Shown: positions 17,546-26,480, numbered from the stretch's first letter. The stretch is DNA of 64,000 bases from Phycisphaerae bacterium (GCA_028285035.1 JANQQF010000181.1:186001-250000); one strand, 5' to 3'. Numbers and translations are program-made. The notes: a model not told the origin generated them from the letters alone.

Positions 17546-18524
17546 ACATGCTGTCCGTTTCTGATAAAAATAGCTCGTTCAACGCCTCTTCTGGCTCAGG
17601 ATAGGGGCTGGTTTCTGCAAAATCAATCGCCTCAATCAACTCCTGCTCAATGTCACCTCGCATCTCTTCCAAGGCTGTTGGGGAAAGAACACCTTCTTCA
17701 ATCAAATAACGACTAAAAGCCTGAATGGGATCGACCTGTTGCTTATGACCCTCTTTGTCACGATACTCCTGCGGATCACCGACATAATGCCCTCGCCAGC
17801 GATAAGTTTTCGCCTCCAGCAAGGTGGGGCCTTCACCAGCCCGCGCCCGTTCTACTGCGGTCACGGTCGCCTCATACACTGCCAAGACATCATTCCCGTC
17901 AACAATGACGCCAGGAATATCATAACTGGTGGCACGTTTGGCAATATCGGTAACTGCCGTGCCATATTCCAGGGGGGTGGTCGAGGCGTAGCCATTATTT
18001 TCACACAAAAAGATCACCGGCAGTTTAAACACAGCGGCAAAGTTGATCGACTCATGGAAGGTGCCGCGATTGCTAGCCCCATCCCCAAAAAAGGCCACAG
18101 CGACTTGATCTGTCCCCTTTATTTTAGCCGACAGGGCCGCCCCAGTGGCAATGGGTAAGCTTCCGCCCACGATAGCATTGGCCCCCAACATACCCACGCT
18201 AAAATCAGCAATATGCATTGAGCCGCCTTTACCCAGACAGTAGCCGGTCCGCTTACCAAACAGTTCAGCCATCATACGATCTGTTTTCGCCCCCTTGGCG
18301 ATGGTGTGACCGTGGCCCCGGTGGGTGCTGGTCAGCCAGTCGTCGACGCGTAAAGCGGCACACACACCCGTCGCTACCGCCTCTTGCCCAATCGAAAGGT
18401 GAGTGAAGCCGGGAATTTTTCCAGCTTCAAATAGCTTCTCAACATTCGACTCAAATTCTCGAATGCGGATCATTGTTCGCAGCAGGTCGCTCAATTGTAC
18501 AGAGGTTAAGTCAGTTCGGGTCAT
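17538..18524 (-). CDS. 2-oxoacid/acetoin dehydrogenase E1 component, alpha subunit
   Basis: 328 residues with the TPP/Mg motif GDGASNRGTFHESINFA and NNGYASTT. Other AcoA/PdhA marks are FTHLSIGQEAVATGVCAAL, STHRGHGHTIAKGA and GKGGSMHIAD. The strong GKGGSMH...GANAIVGGSLP pattern resembles AcoA (acetoin) as much as PdhA; the adjacent SDR and zinc dehydrogenase support acetoin or butanediol metabolism, but this is inference. First gene of the E1 pair, with the SDR upstream at 21 bp. Confidence 0.92.
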   Translation of the reverse strand: MTRTDLTSVQLSDLLRTMIRIREFESNVEKLFEAGKIPGFTHLSIGQEAVATGVCAALRVDDWLTSTHRGHGHTIAKGAKTDRMMAELFGKRTGYCLGKGGSMHIADFSVGMLGANAIVGGSLPIATGAALSAKIKGTDQVAVAFFGDGASNRGTFHESINFAAVFKLPVIFLCENNGYASTTPLEYGTAVTDIAKRATSYDIPGVIVDGNDVLAVYEATVTAVERARAGEGPTLLEAKTYRWRGHYVGDPQEYRDKEGHKQQVDPIQAFSRYLIEEGVLSPTALEEMRGDIEQELIEAIDFAETSPYPEPEEALNELFLSETDSMYA

Positions 18525-18545
18525 AGTATTTCATCCAAAGACATT

Positions 18546-19295
18546 TTAATCCATCAACAAACCGCCATTAACATCCAACACCTCTCCAGTGATAAAGCCA
18601 GACTCGTCAGCCGCCAGGAAGGCAACGGCTGCCCCGATATCCTGCGGGTGCCCAAAACGCCCTAAAGGAACGGCTTGGGTGATCGTTTGACGGACAGGAT
18701 CAGAAATGGCCGAGGTCAATGGGGTTTCGATAGGCCCAGGGGCGACCACATTGGCTGTGACCCCATATGGCGCCAATTCGCGGGCAAGCGATTTGGAAAA
18801 GGCGGTCACCCCAGCCTTGGCCGTGGCATATGCGGCCGTACCAAAGAGGCCCCCACCCACCTTGCCAGCGATTGAGGAAATATTGATGATGCGTCCGCTC
18901 TGCTGTGCCCGCATTGGCCGAGCGACTAACTGACAACCAATAAAAACGCTGGTCAGGTTGATCCGCAAAATGCGCTCCCACTCAACAAGAGGTAGCTCAT
19001 CGATGGACATTGTGTTGATGATGGCAGCATTATTGACCAAAATATCTAGCTGACCAAACTGGGCAATCGTCTGATTAATTGCCGCCTGAAATTGTTCGGG
19101 ATTGGAAACATCAGCCTGACAAGCCAAGGCCGAACCGGGCAAGGCTGTAGCGGTTTGAGTAGCCAGATCACCATTTAGATCAACAACAGTCACCGTTGCC
19201 CCTTGTGTCGCCAGGCTTTCAGCAATGGCTCGACCAATCCCTTGGGCCGCCCCTGTAATCAAGGCCGTTTTATTTGTCAGATCAAATAGGGTCAT
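18546..19295 (-). CDS. Short-chain dehydrogenase/reductase
   Basis: 249 residues with a complete classical SDR set: ALITGAAQGIGRAIAESLA (NAD(P)-binding), NNAAI, the Ser in INISSIAGK, and catalytic YATAK. The C-terminus ends GGLLMD. It sits between the zinc dehydrogenase (5-bp gap) and E1 alpha (21-bp gap), so it is in the same operon. It may act as an acetoin/diacetyl or 3-hydroxyacid dehydrogenase, but substrate is not evident. Confidence 0.9.
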   Translation of the reverse strand: MTLFDLTNKTALITGAAQGIGRAIAESLATQGATVTVVDLNGDLATQTATALPGSALACQADVSNPEQFQAAINQTIAQFGQLDILVNNAAIINTMSIDELPLVEWERILRINLTSVFIGCQLVARPMRAQQSGRIINISSIAGKVGGGLFGTAAYATAKAGVTAFSKSLARELAPYGVTANVVAPGPIETPLTSAISDPVRQTITQAVPLGRFGHPQDIGAAVAFLAADESGFITGEVLDVNGGLLMD

Positions 19296-19300
19296 ATGAT

Positions 19301-20380
19301 TTAATCCTGCTCAAAATGAATGGCTGCTTTGATAAAGCTGGCATCTGGGTTCTTGGTGAGTTCCAAGGCACTTTGCAATTGATCAAGCGAAAAACACCGA
19401 TTGTTGATCTTCTCGAAGGGATATTTACCCTCGTTAATCAACCACATCGCATCACCCACGTTGCCAGCTTGTCCCCGCCCAGTCACGATGGTGATGTCGC
19501 GCCAGATAAGGTCGTCAAATTTGAGGGATGTTTCTCGACCAGCGCTCAAACCAATCATCACCACCCGCCCGGCAGTTTTGACTAATTTTACCGCTGTCTG
19601 AATGGCTCGAGGCACCCCAGACGTTTCCACAACAACATCCGGCCAATCACCAAACAAATCAGGTACCACCTCAAGGGGGTCTTCTTTCTCTACATTGATC
19701 AGGTAGTCCGCACCAAACTCGCGGGCCAGCTCAAAACGAGCCTGATCGCGGCTCAGACCAAGGACAGCGATTGGGCCAGCCCCACTCTCCCGGGCCACGG
19801 CCAGCGCACACAACCCTTGTGAACCAACACCCGAAATAACCACGCTCTGCCTCAAGCGAATCTCCCCTAACAATTTTACCCACCGAACCGCATTACCCAC
19901 GACGGAGGAGAGACAGGCCGCTAAAGGAGAGATGTCCTTTGTTAACTTATGGATAATGGTGCCGGGTTGGAGGTATAAATATTCTCCATAGCCACCAAAC
20001 AAATGGGGTGGCTTTTCGGCTGAAAGTCCCAAACCATAGCTGCGGATATTGACACATTGATGGTAGTGGTAGGTGGTACGGCACCATTGACAGGCACCGC
20101 AGGGGATGTAAGGCTCTACGGTCACGCGATCACCAGGCTGTAAATCATAATGCACCGCCGCTTGCTGACCAATCTCAATCACCTCACCCGCAAATTCGTG
20201 CCCCATAATCAGTGGAAATTGGGCCGAGGGAATGGCTCCGGCAAAGATTTTGGTGTCGGTCATACAGACCGACGTCGCTGCCAGACGTAGCAACACCTCA
20301 TCTGCCGCCGGAGCCACCACATCATATTCCCACAATTCCAGTTGACCCGGTTCTCTCAGCACCATTGCTTTGGCTTGCAT
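19301..20380 (-). CDS. Zinc-dependent medium-chain alcohol dehydrogenase
   Basis: 359 residues. Catalytic zinc site GHEFAGEVIEIG with the preceding CMTDTKI, structural zinc cysteines in CGACQWCRTTYHYHQC, nucleotide-binding GVGSQGLCALA, and VVETSG. This resembles sorbitol, threonine or butanediol dehydrogenases. It is within the operon led by the alpha/beta hydrolase and feeding into the E1 subunits, consistent with oxidising a diol or sugar alcohol to a ketone substrate for the dehydrogenase complex (inference). Confidence 0.9.
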   Translation of the reverse strand: MQAKAMVLREPGQLELWEYDVVAPAADEVLLRLAATSVCMTDTKIFAGAIPSAQFPLIMGHEFAGEVIEIGQQAAVHYDLQPGDRVTVEPYIPCGACQWCRTTYHYHQCVNIRSYGLGLSAEKPPHLFGGYGEYLYLQPGTIIHKLTKDISPLAACLSSVVGNAVRWVKLLGEIRLRQSVVISGVGSQGLCALAVARESGAGPIAVLGLSRDQARFELAREFGADYLINVEKEDPLEVVPDLFGDWPDVVVETSGVPRAIQTAVKLVKTAGRVVMIGLSAGRETSLKFDDLIWRDITIVTGRGQAGNVGDAMWLINEGKYPFEKINNRCFSLDQLQSALELTKNPDASFIKAAIHFEQD

Positions 20381-20424
20381 CAGGAATCAAATCTCCAGCT
20401 AAGGAACAGCAATCATCTGTCGTT

Positions 20425-21252
20425 TTAGCCAATAAAGTCAGCAACAATTTTGTTGAATTTTTCCGGCCCCTCAAGGAACATAAAATGAGCCCCACCCTCT
20501 TCTTCCTCAAAAATTTCCACCTGTGACCCGGAAATTTGCTCGTGAATCCAGATTTGTGATTGCCAGGGCACATGACTGACTTTGCCACCAAAAATTAAGG
20601 TGGGCAGGGTGATACGCTGAATGACGTCCCGCCAATCAATGCTGATATGGTGCAGGGCTAGTTCGGCTGCATCCACCCGAGGAAACTTTAAATTCTCCTC
20701 AATAATCCAGGCTTTGAGAGCCGGGTCAATGCCCTTTGTCAGCATCCCCCCAACAAACCCTTCGGTCACAGCGTTGGCCTCATCGCTACGTAGGCCCATA
20801 TACAGCCCGACCGTGCCCTCAGCATCAATGATACCCCCTAAGTTTGCTTTCTCTTCATCAGACATATCTGGCGTCGTCAACACCCAGGTGGGTTCATCAA
20901 TCAGAATAAGCTTACTCAAGCGGTCGCTACCAAAGAGATCAAGGTAGCCCCAACTAACCGAACAGCCCATTGAGTGCCCCATCAGCACCACATCCTGCAA
21001 ATCCAGCGCAGTCAAAAAATCATCAAGATCTTTGGCCAATCGCCCCATTCGATAGCCATAGTTGGGCTTATCCGACTCACCGTGCCCACGCATATCGACG
21101 GCAATGACGCGATAACGATCACTCAACCCTTCTAGTTGGTGTTTAAAGAGGGCGGCTGATTGTGACCACCCTGGAACCATGACCAAGGGCGTTCCTTGAC
21201 CTGCTTCTTGATAGACCAACTTAACACCATCATTTGTTGTTACGTGTGCCAT
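20425..21252 (-). CDS. Alpha/beta-hydrolase
   Basis: 275 residues from an ATG preceded by GAGGAGG; the frame opens further upstream without a ribosome site. Nucleophile elbow GHSMGCS, oxyanion-region VPGWSQSA, RVIAVDMRGHGESDKP, and catalytic His in GGAHFMFLE near the end. Same superfamily as non-heme haloperoxidases and the hydrolase domain of AcoC. First gene of the minus-strand operon of dehydrogenase components, facing the divergent GntR gene across 146 bp, which likely contains promoters for both. Confidence 0.88.
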   Translation of the reverse strand: MAHVTTNDGVKLVYQEAGQGTPLVMVPGWSQSAALFKHQLEGLSDRYRVIAVDMRGHGESDKPNYGYRMGRLAKDLDDFLTALDLQDVVLMGHSMGCSVSWGYLDLFGSDRLSKLILIDEPTWVLTTPDMSDEEKANLGGIIDAEGTVGLYMGLRSDEANAVTEGFVGGMLTKGIDPALKAWIIEENLKFPRVDAAELALHHISIDWRDVIQRITLPTLIFGGKVSHVPWQSQIWIHEQISGSQVEIFEEEEGGAHFMFLEGPEKFNKIVADFIG

Positions 21253-21362
21253 AGTAGTACCTCCTCGTACAAACTTAATAACATTTTGATTTATCGGGGG
21301 AATTGCGACTAGATTATAACCAATCATTGTCAGTTTGTCAAACAATCTTACAATCTTACCTT

Positions 21363-21391
21363 TTGACAATTTTAGAAGGCCACATTACAAT
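21363..21391 (+). promoter_or_regulatory. Consensus sigma70 promoter of the GntR gene; transcript probably leaderless
   Basis: TTGACA, 17-bp spacer, TACAAT. The ATG begins only seven bases after the -10 hexamer, where transcription itself should start, and there is no ribosome site. This predicts a leaderless mRNA. Confidence 0.65.
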
Positions 21392-21398
21392 TTGAGCT

Positions 21399-22088
21399 AT
21401 GACCCTAAACAACATTAAAAAAGTAAATAAAGTTTCAATCACAAATCAAGTTGTCGAAGTATTAAGAAATTCAATTGTCAATGGTGACTTACAACCGGGG
21501 ACGCATCTCCGTGAAGTGGATTTGGCGGAGCGAATAGAAGTTAGCCGAGGCTCTGTACGTGAAGCCTTAATTCGATTAGAGGCAGAAGGCTTGGTTCAAT
21601 CTCATGTTGGGCGTGGCAGTTTTGTGGCGGAACTCTCTGATCAAGATGTAGTCGAAATTTATGATCTTCGGCTCTTGCTGGAAAAGGAAGCGGTGCGATT
21701 GGTCACCCTCAGTGCATCCGAGGCCCAACTCCAAACGCTGCTTGATCTCAGTGAGCAAACAATTAAAGCCAGCCGGGCAAACGATATCCCTACACTTTTA
21801 GAGATTAATATTGAGTTTCATCGCTTAATCTGGCAATGGGCGGAAAACAGCCGATTGTGCCAACTGCTCGAAACCTATTATCGTCAGATTCAACTCTACC
21901 TGGCCTCCACCACCTATCGAATGCCTTATGAACGACGCCTGCGAGCCATTGAAGACCACAAGAATATGGTGCTGGCGATGATGGAGCGGGACCCAGAGGC
22001 TGCGGCCCAGATGATGCAGACTCATCTCAGTGTCGCTGAACAAGAGATGCGGGATTTTATAGCCAACAAGCTTGCTCAACCTGAATAA
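21399..22088 (+). CDS. GntR-family transcriptional regulator (FadR/FCD subfamily)
   Basis: 229 residues. GntR winged helix (about 15-75: LRNSIVNGDLQPGTHLRE, RIEVSRGSVREALIRLEAEGLV) and FCD effector domain (about 85-215) with metal-type residues (EINIEFHRLIWQWAEN, DHKNMVLAMMERD). Divergent from the dehydrogenase operon and 14 bp upstream of the E2 gene on the same strand, so it probably regulates both and itself. Confidence 0.92.
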   Translation: MTLNNIKKVNKVSITNQVVEVLRNSIVNGDLQPGTHLREVDLAERIEVSRGSVREALIRLEAEGLVQSHVGRGSFVAELSDQDVVEIYDLRLLLEKEAVRLVTLSASEAQLQTLLDLSEQTIKASRANDIPTLLEINIEFHRLIWQWAENSRLCQLLETYYRQIQLYLASTTYRMPYERRLRAIEDHKNMVLAMMERDPEAAAQMMQTHLSVAEQEMRDFIANKLAQPE

Positions 22089-22102
22089 ACGAGGTGGTTG
22101 AT

Positions 22103-23314
22103 ATGACGATAAATGTCATTATTCCCAAAATGGGCATGCACGAGAGTGAAGGCACCATCGTGGAATGGCTCAAAAAAGATGGAGAAACCGTTCAAATCGG
22201 GGACGTTTTACTTCACGTTGAGAATGATAAGGTCGTCAACGAAATTGTGGCCGAGGCCCAAGGTACGCTTAAGGTATTAGTGACCGAAGGTGAAACGCAC
22301 CCGGTGGGCACGATCGTGGGGGCAATTCTGACATCGGTTGAGCAAACCGAGGCTGTGCCAGTTCCCGCTCAGACGATAGTCCAAATTGGATCGAATGGAC
22401 AGCCACATCTTAAAAACCGTAGCATCCGCACAAAACTGCGACGTTACAGCACCCCACCGACCCAAACTGGCCTCCGAGCCTCGCCGCTCGCTCGGCGCAT
22501 AGCGGCAGAGTTGGGGATAAACTTGCGACAAATTACGGGGTCAGGGCCTCACGGACGGATTGTCCAGCAGGATGTTTTGATGTTCCAAGCACCCGCTGTC
22601 AATCCATCAATAGTTGAGCCAGGTGAAGCAACGGCGGGGACGTCGCGTCCCTTGACCATTAGACAGCGTCGTATGGCCACGAAAATGGTTGATAGTCTGC
22701 AAGCAACGGCCCAATTTACGTTGACCATGCGGGTAGATGTGACAGAACTGGCCCAGACCCGCCAAATGTTGAGTGACCGATGGTCGAAACGAATCAGCTA
22801 CACCGATTTGATTGTCTATGCTGTCGCTTTGTCCTTGCAGAGGCATCCCCAAATTATGGCCACCTGGCAAGAAGATCACCTAACGATCCCGAATGATCTC
22901 CACATCGGTCTGGCGGTGGCAACAGATCAGGGTTTAATTGTGCCCGTTGTGCGTCAAGTGGACCGCTTATCTTTGCGAGAGACCCACGATGAGATCACCA
23001 TTTTGGTTGAGAAAACTCGTACCAACCAGTTGTTAGCTGAGGATGTTGGCGGTGGCTGCTTCACCGTCTCCAATTTAGGCATGTTTGGTATCGATTGGTT
23101 TACTCCAATTCTAAATGCCCCAGAAAGTGCCATTTTAGGTGTCGGGCAAATTGAAGAGATACTTGTCCGACGTGACGGACAAATTGTTGATGCCCAACGG
23201 ATGCCTTTGTCGCTTACCCTTGACCATCGCTTAATCGATGGGGCTTTAGGGGCTTCATTTCTGCAATCGGTGCGTGGCTACCTCGAAGACCCCCTCTCAC
23301 TTTTTATTGATTGA
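22103..23314 (+). CDS. Dihydrolipoamide acyltransferase E2 of a 2-oxoacid/acetoin dehydrogenase complex
   Basis: 403 residues. Lipoyl domain at 1-75 with the lipoylated Lys in VENDKVVNE; E3-binding domain at about 130-170 (ASPLARRIAAELGINL, GSGPHGRI); acyltransferase domain from about 185 with catalytic DHRLIDGALGASFL. It completes the E1 alpha/beta pair encoded on the other strand. No E3 (dihydrolipoamide dehydrogenase) gene is in the window, so a shared E3 elsewhere is expected. The E2 start follows a GAGGTGG site. Grouping E2 with the regulator rather than with E1 is unusual. Confidence 0.92.
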   Translation: MTINVIIPKMGMHESEGTIVEWLKKDGETVQIGDVLLHVENDKVVNEIVAEAQGTLKVLVTEGETHPVGTIVGAILTSVEQTEAVPVPAQTIVQIGSNGQPHLKNRSIRTKLRRYSTPPTQTGLRASPLARRIAAELGINLRQITGSGPHGRIVQQDVLMFQAPAVNPSIVEPGEATAGTSRPLTIRQRRMATKMVDSLQATAQFTLTMRVDVTELAQTRQMLSDRWSKRISYTDLIVYAVALSLQRHPQIMATWQEDHLTIPNDLHIGLAVATDQGLIVPVVRQVDRLSLRETHDEITILVEKTRTNQLLAEDVGGGCFTVSNLGMFGIDWFTPILNAPESAILGVGQIEEILVRRDGQIVDAQRMPLSLTLDHRLIDGALGASFLQSVRGYLEDPLSLFID

Positions 23315-23340
23315 GCCATTCGTAAAAAACAAATAAAAAT

Positions 23341-23376
23341 AGGTGTCACACGGTTTATCATACCAATGTGACACCT
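23341..23376. terminator. Hairpin after the E2 gene
   Basis: AGGTGTCACA / TGTGACACCT inverted repeat with a 16-nt loop, 26 bp past the stop. It lacks a clear T-run on the plus strand, so it may stop transcription weakly or protect the mRNA end. Confidence 0.5.
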
Positions 23377-23422
23377 GCTCAAGATTTACTGACAGTACTT
23401 ATTTGTATTGGAAAATCATTTC

Positions 23423-23806
23423 CTACCGAAAATAGCCATTAACCAACGGTGCAAAACTCAGGTTCTCACCCATCAATTGCCGAAATGGCTCTTTTTGTTC
23501 CTCGGTCCAATCACAATAAATCACGATCTTGAGTGGGCCACACAAGATGCCATCGTTGAGTTTGGCAATGTGGGCCTGGACGTGGGGACTATCAATGTGC
23601 GCTTGCATATCTTCGTAATTTTGGAAGACTTCAAGCCAACGATAGACTGTCTTGTCATCATCCTCAGATACAATAGTATGGGCGTGGACAAGCATCCCCG
23701 GCTCAGTCTCTTTGACTAAGTCATCGATTTCCTTACCCATTCGTTCATACTCTGCCACCCGATCTTTATAAACAGGCTCAAATGCTTCAAGAAAAAATAA
23801 CGTCAT
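23423..23806 (-). CDS. Small antibiotic-biosynthesis-monooxygenase-like (dimeric alpha/beta barrel) protein
   Basis: 127 residues from an ATG with AAGGAGA upstream. Features such as VYRWLEVFQNYEDMQAHIDSPHVQAHI resemble the ABM fold, small proteins that include heme-degrading and quinone monooxygenases. The key His/Trp placement is not clear enough to name a reaction. It is transcribed with, or just downstream of, mtnA-like copy 2 (74-bp gap). Confidence 0.65.
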   Translation of the reverse strand: MTLFFLEAFEPVYKDRVAEYERMGKEIDDLVKETEPGMLVHAHTIVSEDDDKTVYRWLEVFQNYEDMQAHIDSPHVQAHIAKLNDGILCGPLKIVIYCDWTEEQKEPFRQLMGENLSFAPLVNGYFR

Positions 23807-23880
23807 TGTTCTCTCCTTAAGTAAAATTGTAACACAGGCTTCTGGCCTGTCCGTGTGTAGGCAAGGATGCCTACGATACA

Positions 23881-24927
23881 TTAGCTCGCCATAATTTTAG
23901 CGAGATTTTCCTCATATGGAGGGTAGACCACCCCTTTTTCGGTGATAATTGCCGTAATGTATTTGGCAGGCGTCACATCAAAGGCCGGATTAGCAACCTC
24001 GACATCATCGGGTGTAATCTGCCAAGTGCCTATGTGGGTTACCTCTTGACCCGAACGCTCTTCGATCTCGATGTCATCGCCAGAGGCCAAGGCCATATCA
24101 ATTGTTGTGGTTGGTGCGGCAACATAAAAGGGCACATTGTTCTCATGGGCCACAACAGCCAGATTGTAAGTACCGATTTTATTGGCGGTGTCACCATTGG
24201 CCACAACCCGGTCGGCCCCGACCACACACAAATCAACCATTCCTTTGCGTAAATAGTAGCCGGAGGCACTGTCAACAATCACCTTGAAGGGTACACCCTG
24301 CTCTTTGAGTTCATAGGCTGACAAACGCCCCCCCTGCAAACGAGGCCGCGTTTCATCCAGCAAAGCCAGGACCGTTTTGCCTTCTTCGTGGGCCATCCGA
24401 ATGATGCCCAAGGCGGTGCCATAGTCAACCGTTGCCAAGCTACCAGTGTTACAGTGGTGGATGATGGTCGCTTCTTCGGGGATCAGAGGCATCGCATTTT
24501 GACCAATCGCCCGATTGAGTTCGACATCTTCGCTGGCAATGGCGTGTGCCTCCGCGAGGATCGAGGCCCGTAAGGCTGCAACCGACACATTTACGTTTTC
24601 GGCGATATGATCCCCCATCCGATCCAAAGCCCAAAATAAATTCACCGCCGTGGGGCGAGATTGTCGGAGCACAACATCCGCCGCTACCAATTCTTGGCGC
24701 AAGGCTTCGGTCTCAGTTGCGGTCGAATGATGAGCCGTCAGGGCGATACCGTATGCTGCGGCTGCGCCAATGGCCGGGGCACCGCGAATAACCATATCCG
24801 TGATGGCCTGAGCGACTGTCTGATAATCGGTGTAGTCATTGTAAATCGACTCGTGGGGCAATTTACGCTGATCGAGCATGCGGACAACACCACCCTCGAT
24901 CCATTCGATACTGCGAAAAGCACTCAT
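23881..24927 (-). CDS. mtnA: S-methyl-5-thioribose-1-phosphate isomerase, copy 2
   Basis: 348 residues; of several clustered ATGs the one at 24927 has the best-placed AAGGAG. All MtnA marks are present: RGAPAIGAAAAYGI, catalytic Cys in IHHCNTGSLATVDYG, DETRPRLQGGRLSAYEL, and catalytic Asp in GADRVVANGDTANKIGTY. This is the canonical copy and thus the best candidate for true methionine-salvage isomerase (5-methylthioribose-1-P to methylthioribulose-1-P). The DmdA-like demethylase gene is divergent about 400 bp away, so methylated sulfur metabolism is a plausible theme. Confidence 0.9.
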   Translation of the reverse strand: MSAFRSIEWIEGGVVRMLDQRKLPHESIYNDYTDYQTVAQAITDMVIRGAPAIGAAAAYGIALTAHHSTATETEALRQELVAADVVLRQSRPTAVNLFWALDRMGDHIAENVNVSVAALRASILAEAHAIASEDVELNRAIGQNAMPLIPEEATIIHHCNTGSLATVDYGTALGIIRMAHEEGKTVLALLDETRPRLQGGRLSAYELKEQGVPFKVIVDSASGYYLRKGMVDLCVVGADRVVANGDTANKIGTYNLAVVAHENNVPFYVAAPTTTIDMALASGDDIEIEERSGQEVTHIGTWQITPDDVEVANPAFDVTPAKYITAIITEKGVVYPPYEENLAKIMAS

Positions 24928-24954
24928 TGTCATCATCTCCTTGATTTTGAGGGC

Positions 24955-25041
24955 TTAGGACTAAGGATTAAATAACTTACGTACATCTAAGGCTACCTGC
25001 AAGCTCTCAAATACCGAAGTTATTTCTTTTCGATTCCTTAG
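24955..25041. repeat. 86-bp dispersed repeat, copy 1
   Basis: TTAGGACTAAGGATTAAAT...CGATTCCTTAGT; its ends form imperfect inverted repeats (ACTAAGGA). The same sequence with about ten changes is at 49506-49591, sharing CTCTCAAATACCGAAGTTAT. It lies in the 400-bp gap between mtnA copy 2 and the DmdA-like gene. The rest of the gap also has an imperfect palindrome at 25158-25212 (CGTGATATGTGATGCG and ATCACGCATTACG). Confidence 0.7.
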
Positions 25042-25325
25042 TATAAAACATCGATTATGACTTGTCCAACAGCTGGTCTGTATTGGCTAGGTGTATAACT
25101 AGGAAAATTCTTTAAAATATAACATCAGACGTGCCCAGGCTACCGAAAGGGCGTGTTTCGTGATATGTGATGCGAATTGAAGCGATTACGAAACACGTAT
25201 CACGCATTACGTGGCCTCAAATAAAATGTTAAAATATCTCGTAGAATAGACAAAACTCTCAAAGTATGATAGCGTCTTGCCGCCAAGGTAAGATGGCAGT
25301 TCATATTTTGAGGTTATTGAAAATA

Positions 25326-26480
25326 ATGTCCAAAAATAAAGACACAACCAGCCAGGTTGGATTTGGCTCCCAAATCCGCAAGTCTCCATATTTTGAAGCC
25401 ACCCAGCGATGGGGTGCGACAGGATATTCGGTTTACAACCACATGTATATCCCGCGCAGTTTTGGGGACGCCGAGGCTAATTTTTGGAACTTGGTCAATG
25501 AAGCGATCCTCTGTGATGTTGCCGTGGAACGACAGGTTGAAATTACAGGACCAGATGCCGCCCGCTTTGTCCAACAGTTGACCCCACGCAATTTATCCAA
25601 ATGCGAGGTCGGGCAATGTAAATATGTGTTTATCACCAGTGCCGAAGGCGGCATCATCAATGATCCCGTTCTATTGCGGCTGGGAGAAAATCATTTTTGG
25701 TTATCACTGGCCGATAGTGATGTTTTGTTATGGGCCAAAGGCGTGCAAGTGAATTCGGGGATGGATGTTCAAATTCGGGAACCCGATGTATCGCCGCTGC
25801 AACTGCAAGGGCCTAAATCGCGTGACATTATGTGCGCCATTTTTGGTGAATGGATTCGAGAGCTACGATATTATCGTTTCAAGGAATTCGAGCTGGATGG
25901 TATTCCCTTGGTCATTTCCCGGACCGGTTGGAGTAGTGAATTAGGCTACGAAATCTTTTTGCGAGACGGCGCGTTTGGCGATGTGTTATGGGAACGAATA
26001 ATGGAGGTGGGCGGACCCAGGGGGCTGCATGTGGGGCACACCTCGACCATTCGTCGGATTGAAGGAGCCATGCTTTCTTACATCACCGATATGAACATTG
26101 AGAACAACCCCTTTGAAATGGGCTGGGACCGCCTCGTCGATCTGGATATGGAGGCCGACTTCATTGGCAAACAGGCTTTGCGAGAAATCAAAGAGGATGG
26201 CGTTCAGCAACTCTTTGTGGGTATTGAGTTGGACGGCCCACCTCTGGCCAATCCCAATGGAAAACATTGGCCCGTACTCGTGGATGAAGAGCCAATTGGC
26301 AAAATTACATCTGCCGTCTATTCACCCCGGCTCAAACGCAATATTGGCCTAGCGATGTTAAAAATTGAACATACCGCTTTAGGCACCACCGGAACAACTG
26401 AAACGCCAGATGGCATCCGCAAGGTAACGGTCGTACCGAAGCCGTTTTACGATCCTGAAAAGAAAATTACATCGGGGTAA
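25326..26480 (+). CDS. GcvT-family tetrahydrofolate-dependent demethylase, DmdA-like
   Basis: 384 residues from an ATG at 25326. It resembles dimethylsulfoniopropionate demethylase DmdA through most of its length: YNHMYIPRSF, DVAVERQVEITGPDAARFVQQLTPR, NDPVLLRLGEN, LADSDV, LQLQGPKSRDIM, RTGWSSELGYEIF, and the end-of-fold IRRIEGAMLSYITDMNIENNPFEMG. The family moves a methyl group from sulfur (DmdA) or an aminomethyl group (GcvT) to tetrahydrofolate. No glycine-cleavage H or P proteins are nearby, so demethylation is likelier. The substrate could be DMSP or another methylated compound such as a methoxy-aromatic. Confidence 0.8.
   Translation: MSKNKDTTSQVGFGSQIRKSPYFEATQRWGATGYSVYNHMYIPRSFGDAEANFWNLVNEAILCDVAVERQVEITGPDAARFVQQLTPRNLSKCEVGQCKYVFITSAEGGIINDPVLLRLGENHFWLSLADSDVLLWAKGVQVNSGMDVQIREPDVSPLQLQGPKSRDIMCAIFGEWIRELRYYRFKEFELDGIPLVISRTGWSSELGYEIFLRDGAFGDVLWERIMEVGGPRGLHVGHTSTIRRIEGAMLSYITDMNIENNPFEMGWDRLVDLDMEADFIGKQALREIKEDGVQQLFVGIELDGPPLANPNGKHWPVLVDEEPIGKITSAVYSPRLKRNIGLAMLKIEHTALGTTGTTETPDGIRKVTVVPKPFYDPEKKITSG

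Noticed and set aside
25326..26480. Glycine-cleavage T protein (GcvT)
   Set aside because: No GcvH or GcvP genes nearby, and several blocks match DmdA more closely. The exact substrate remains open.
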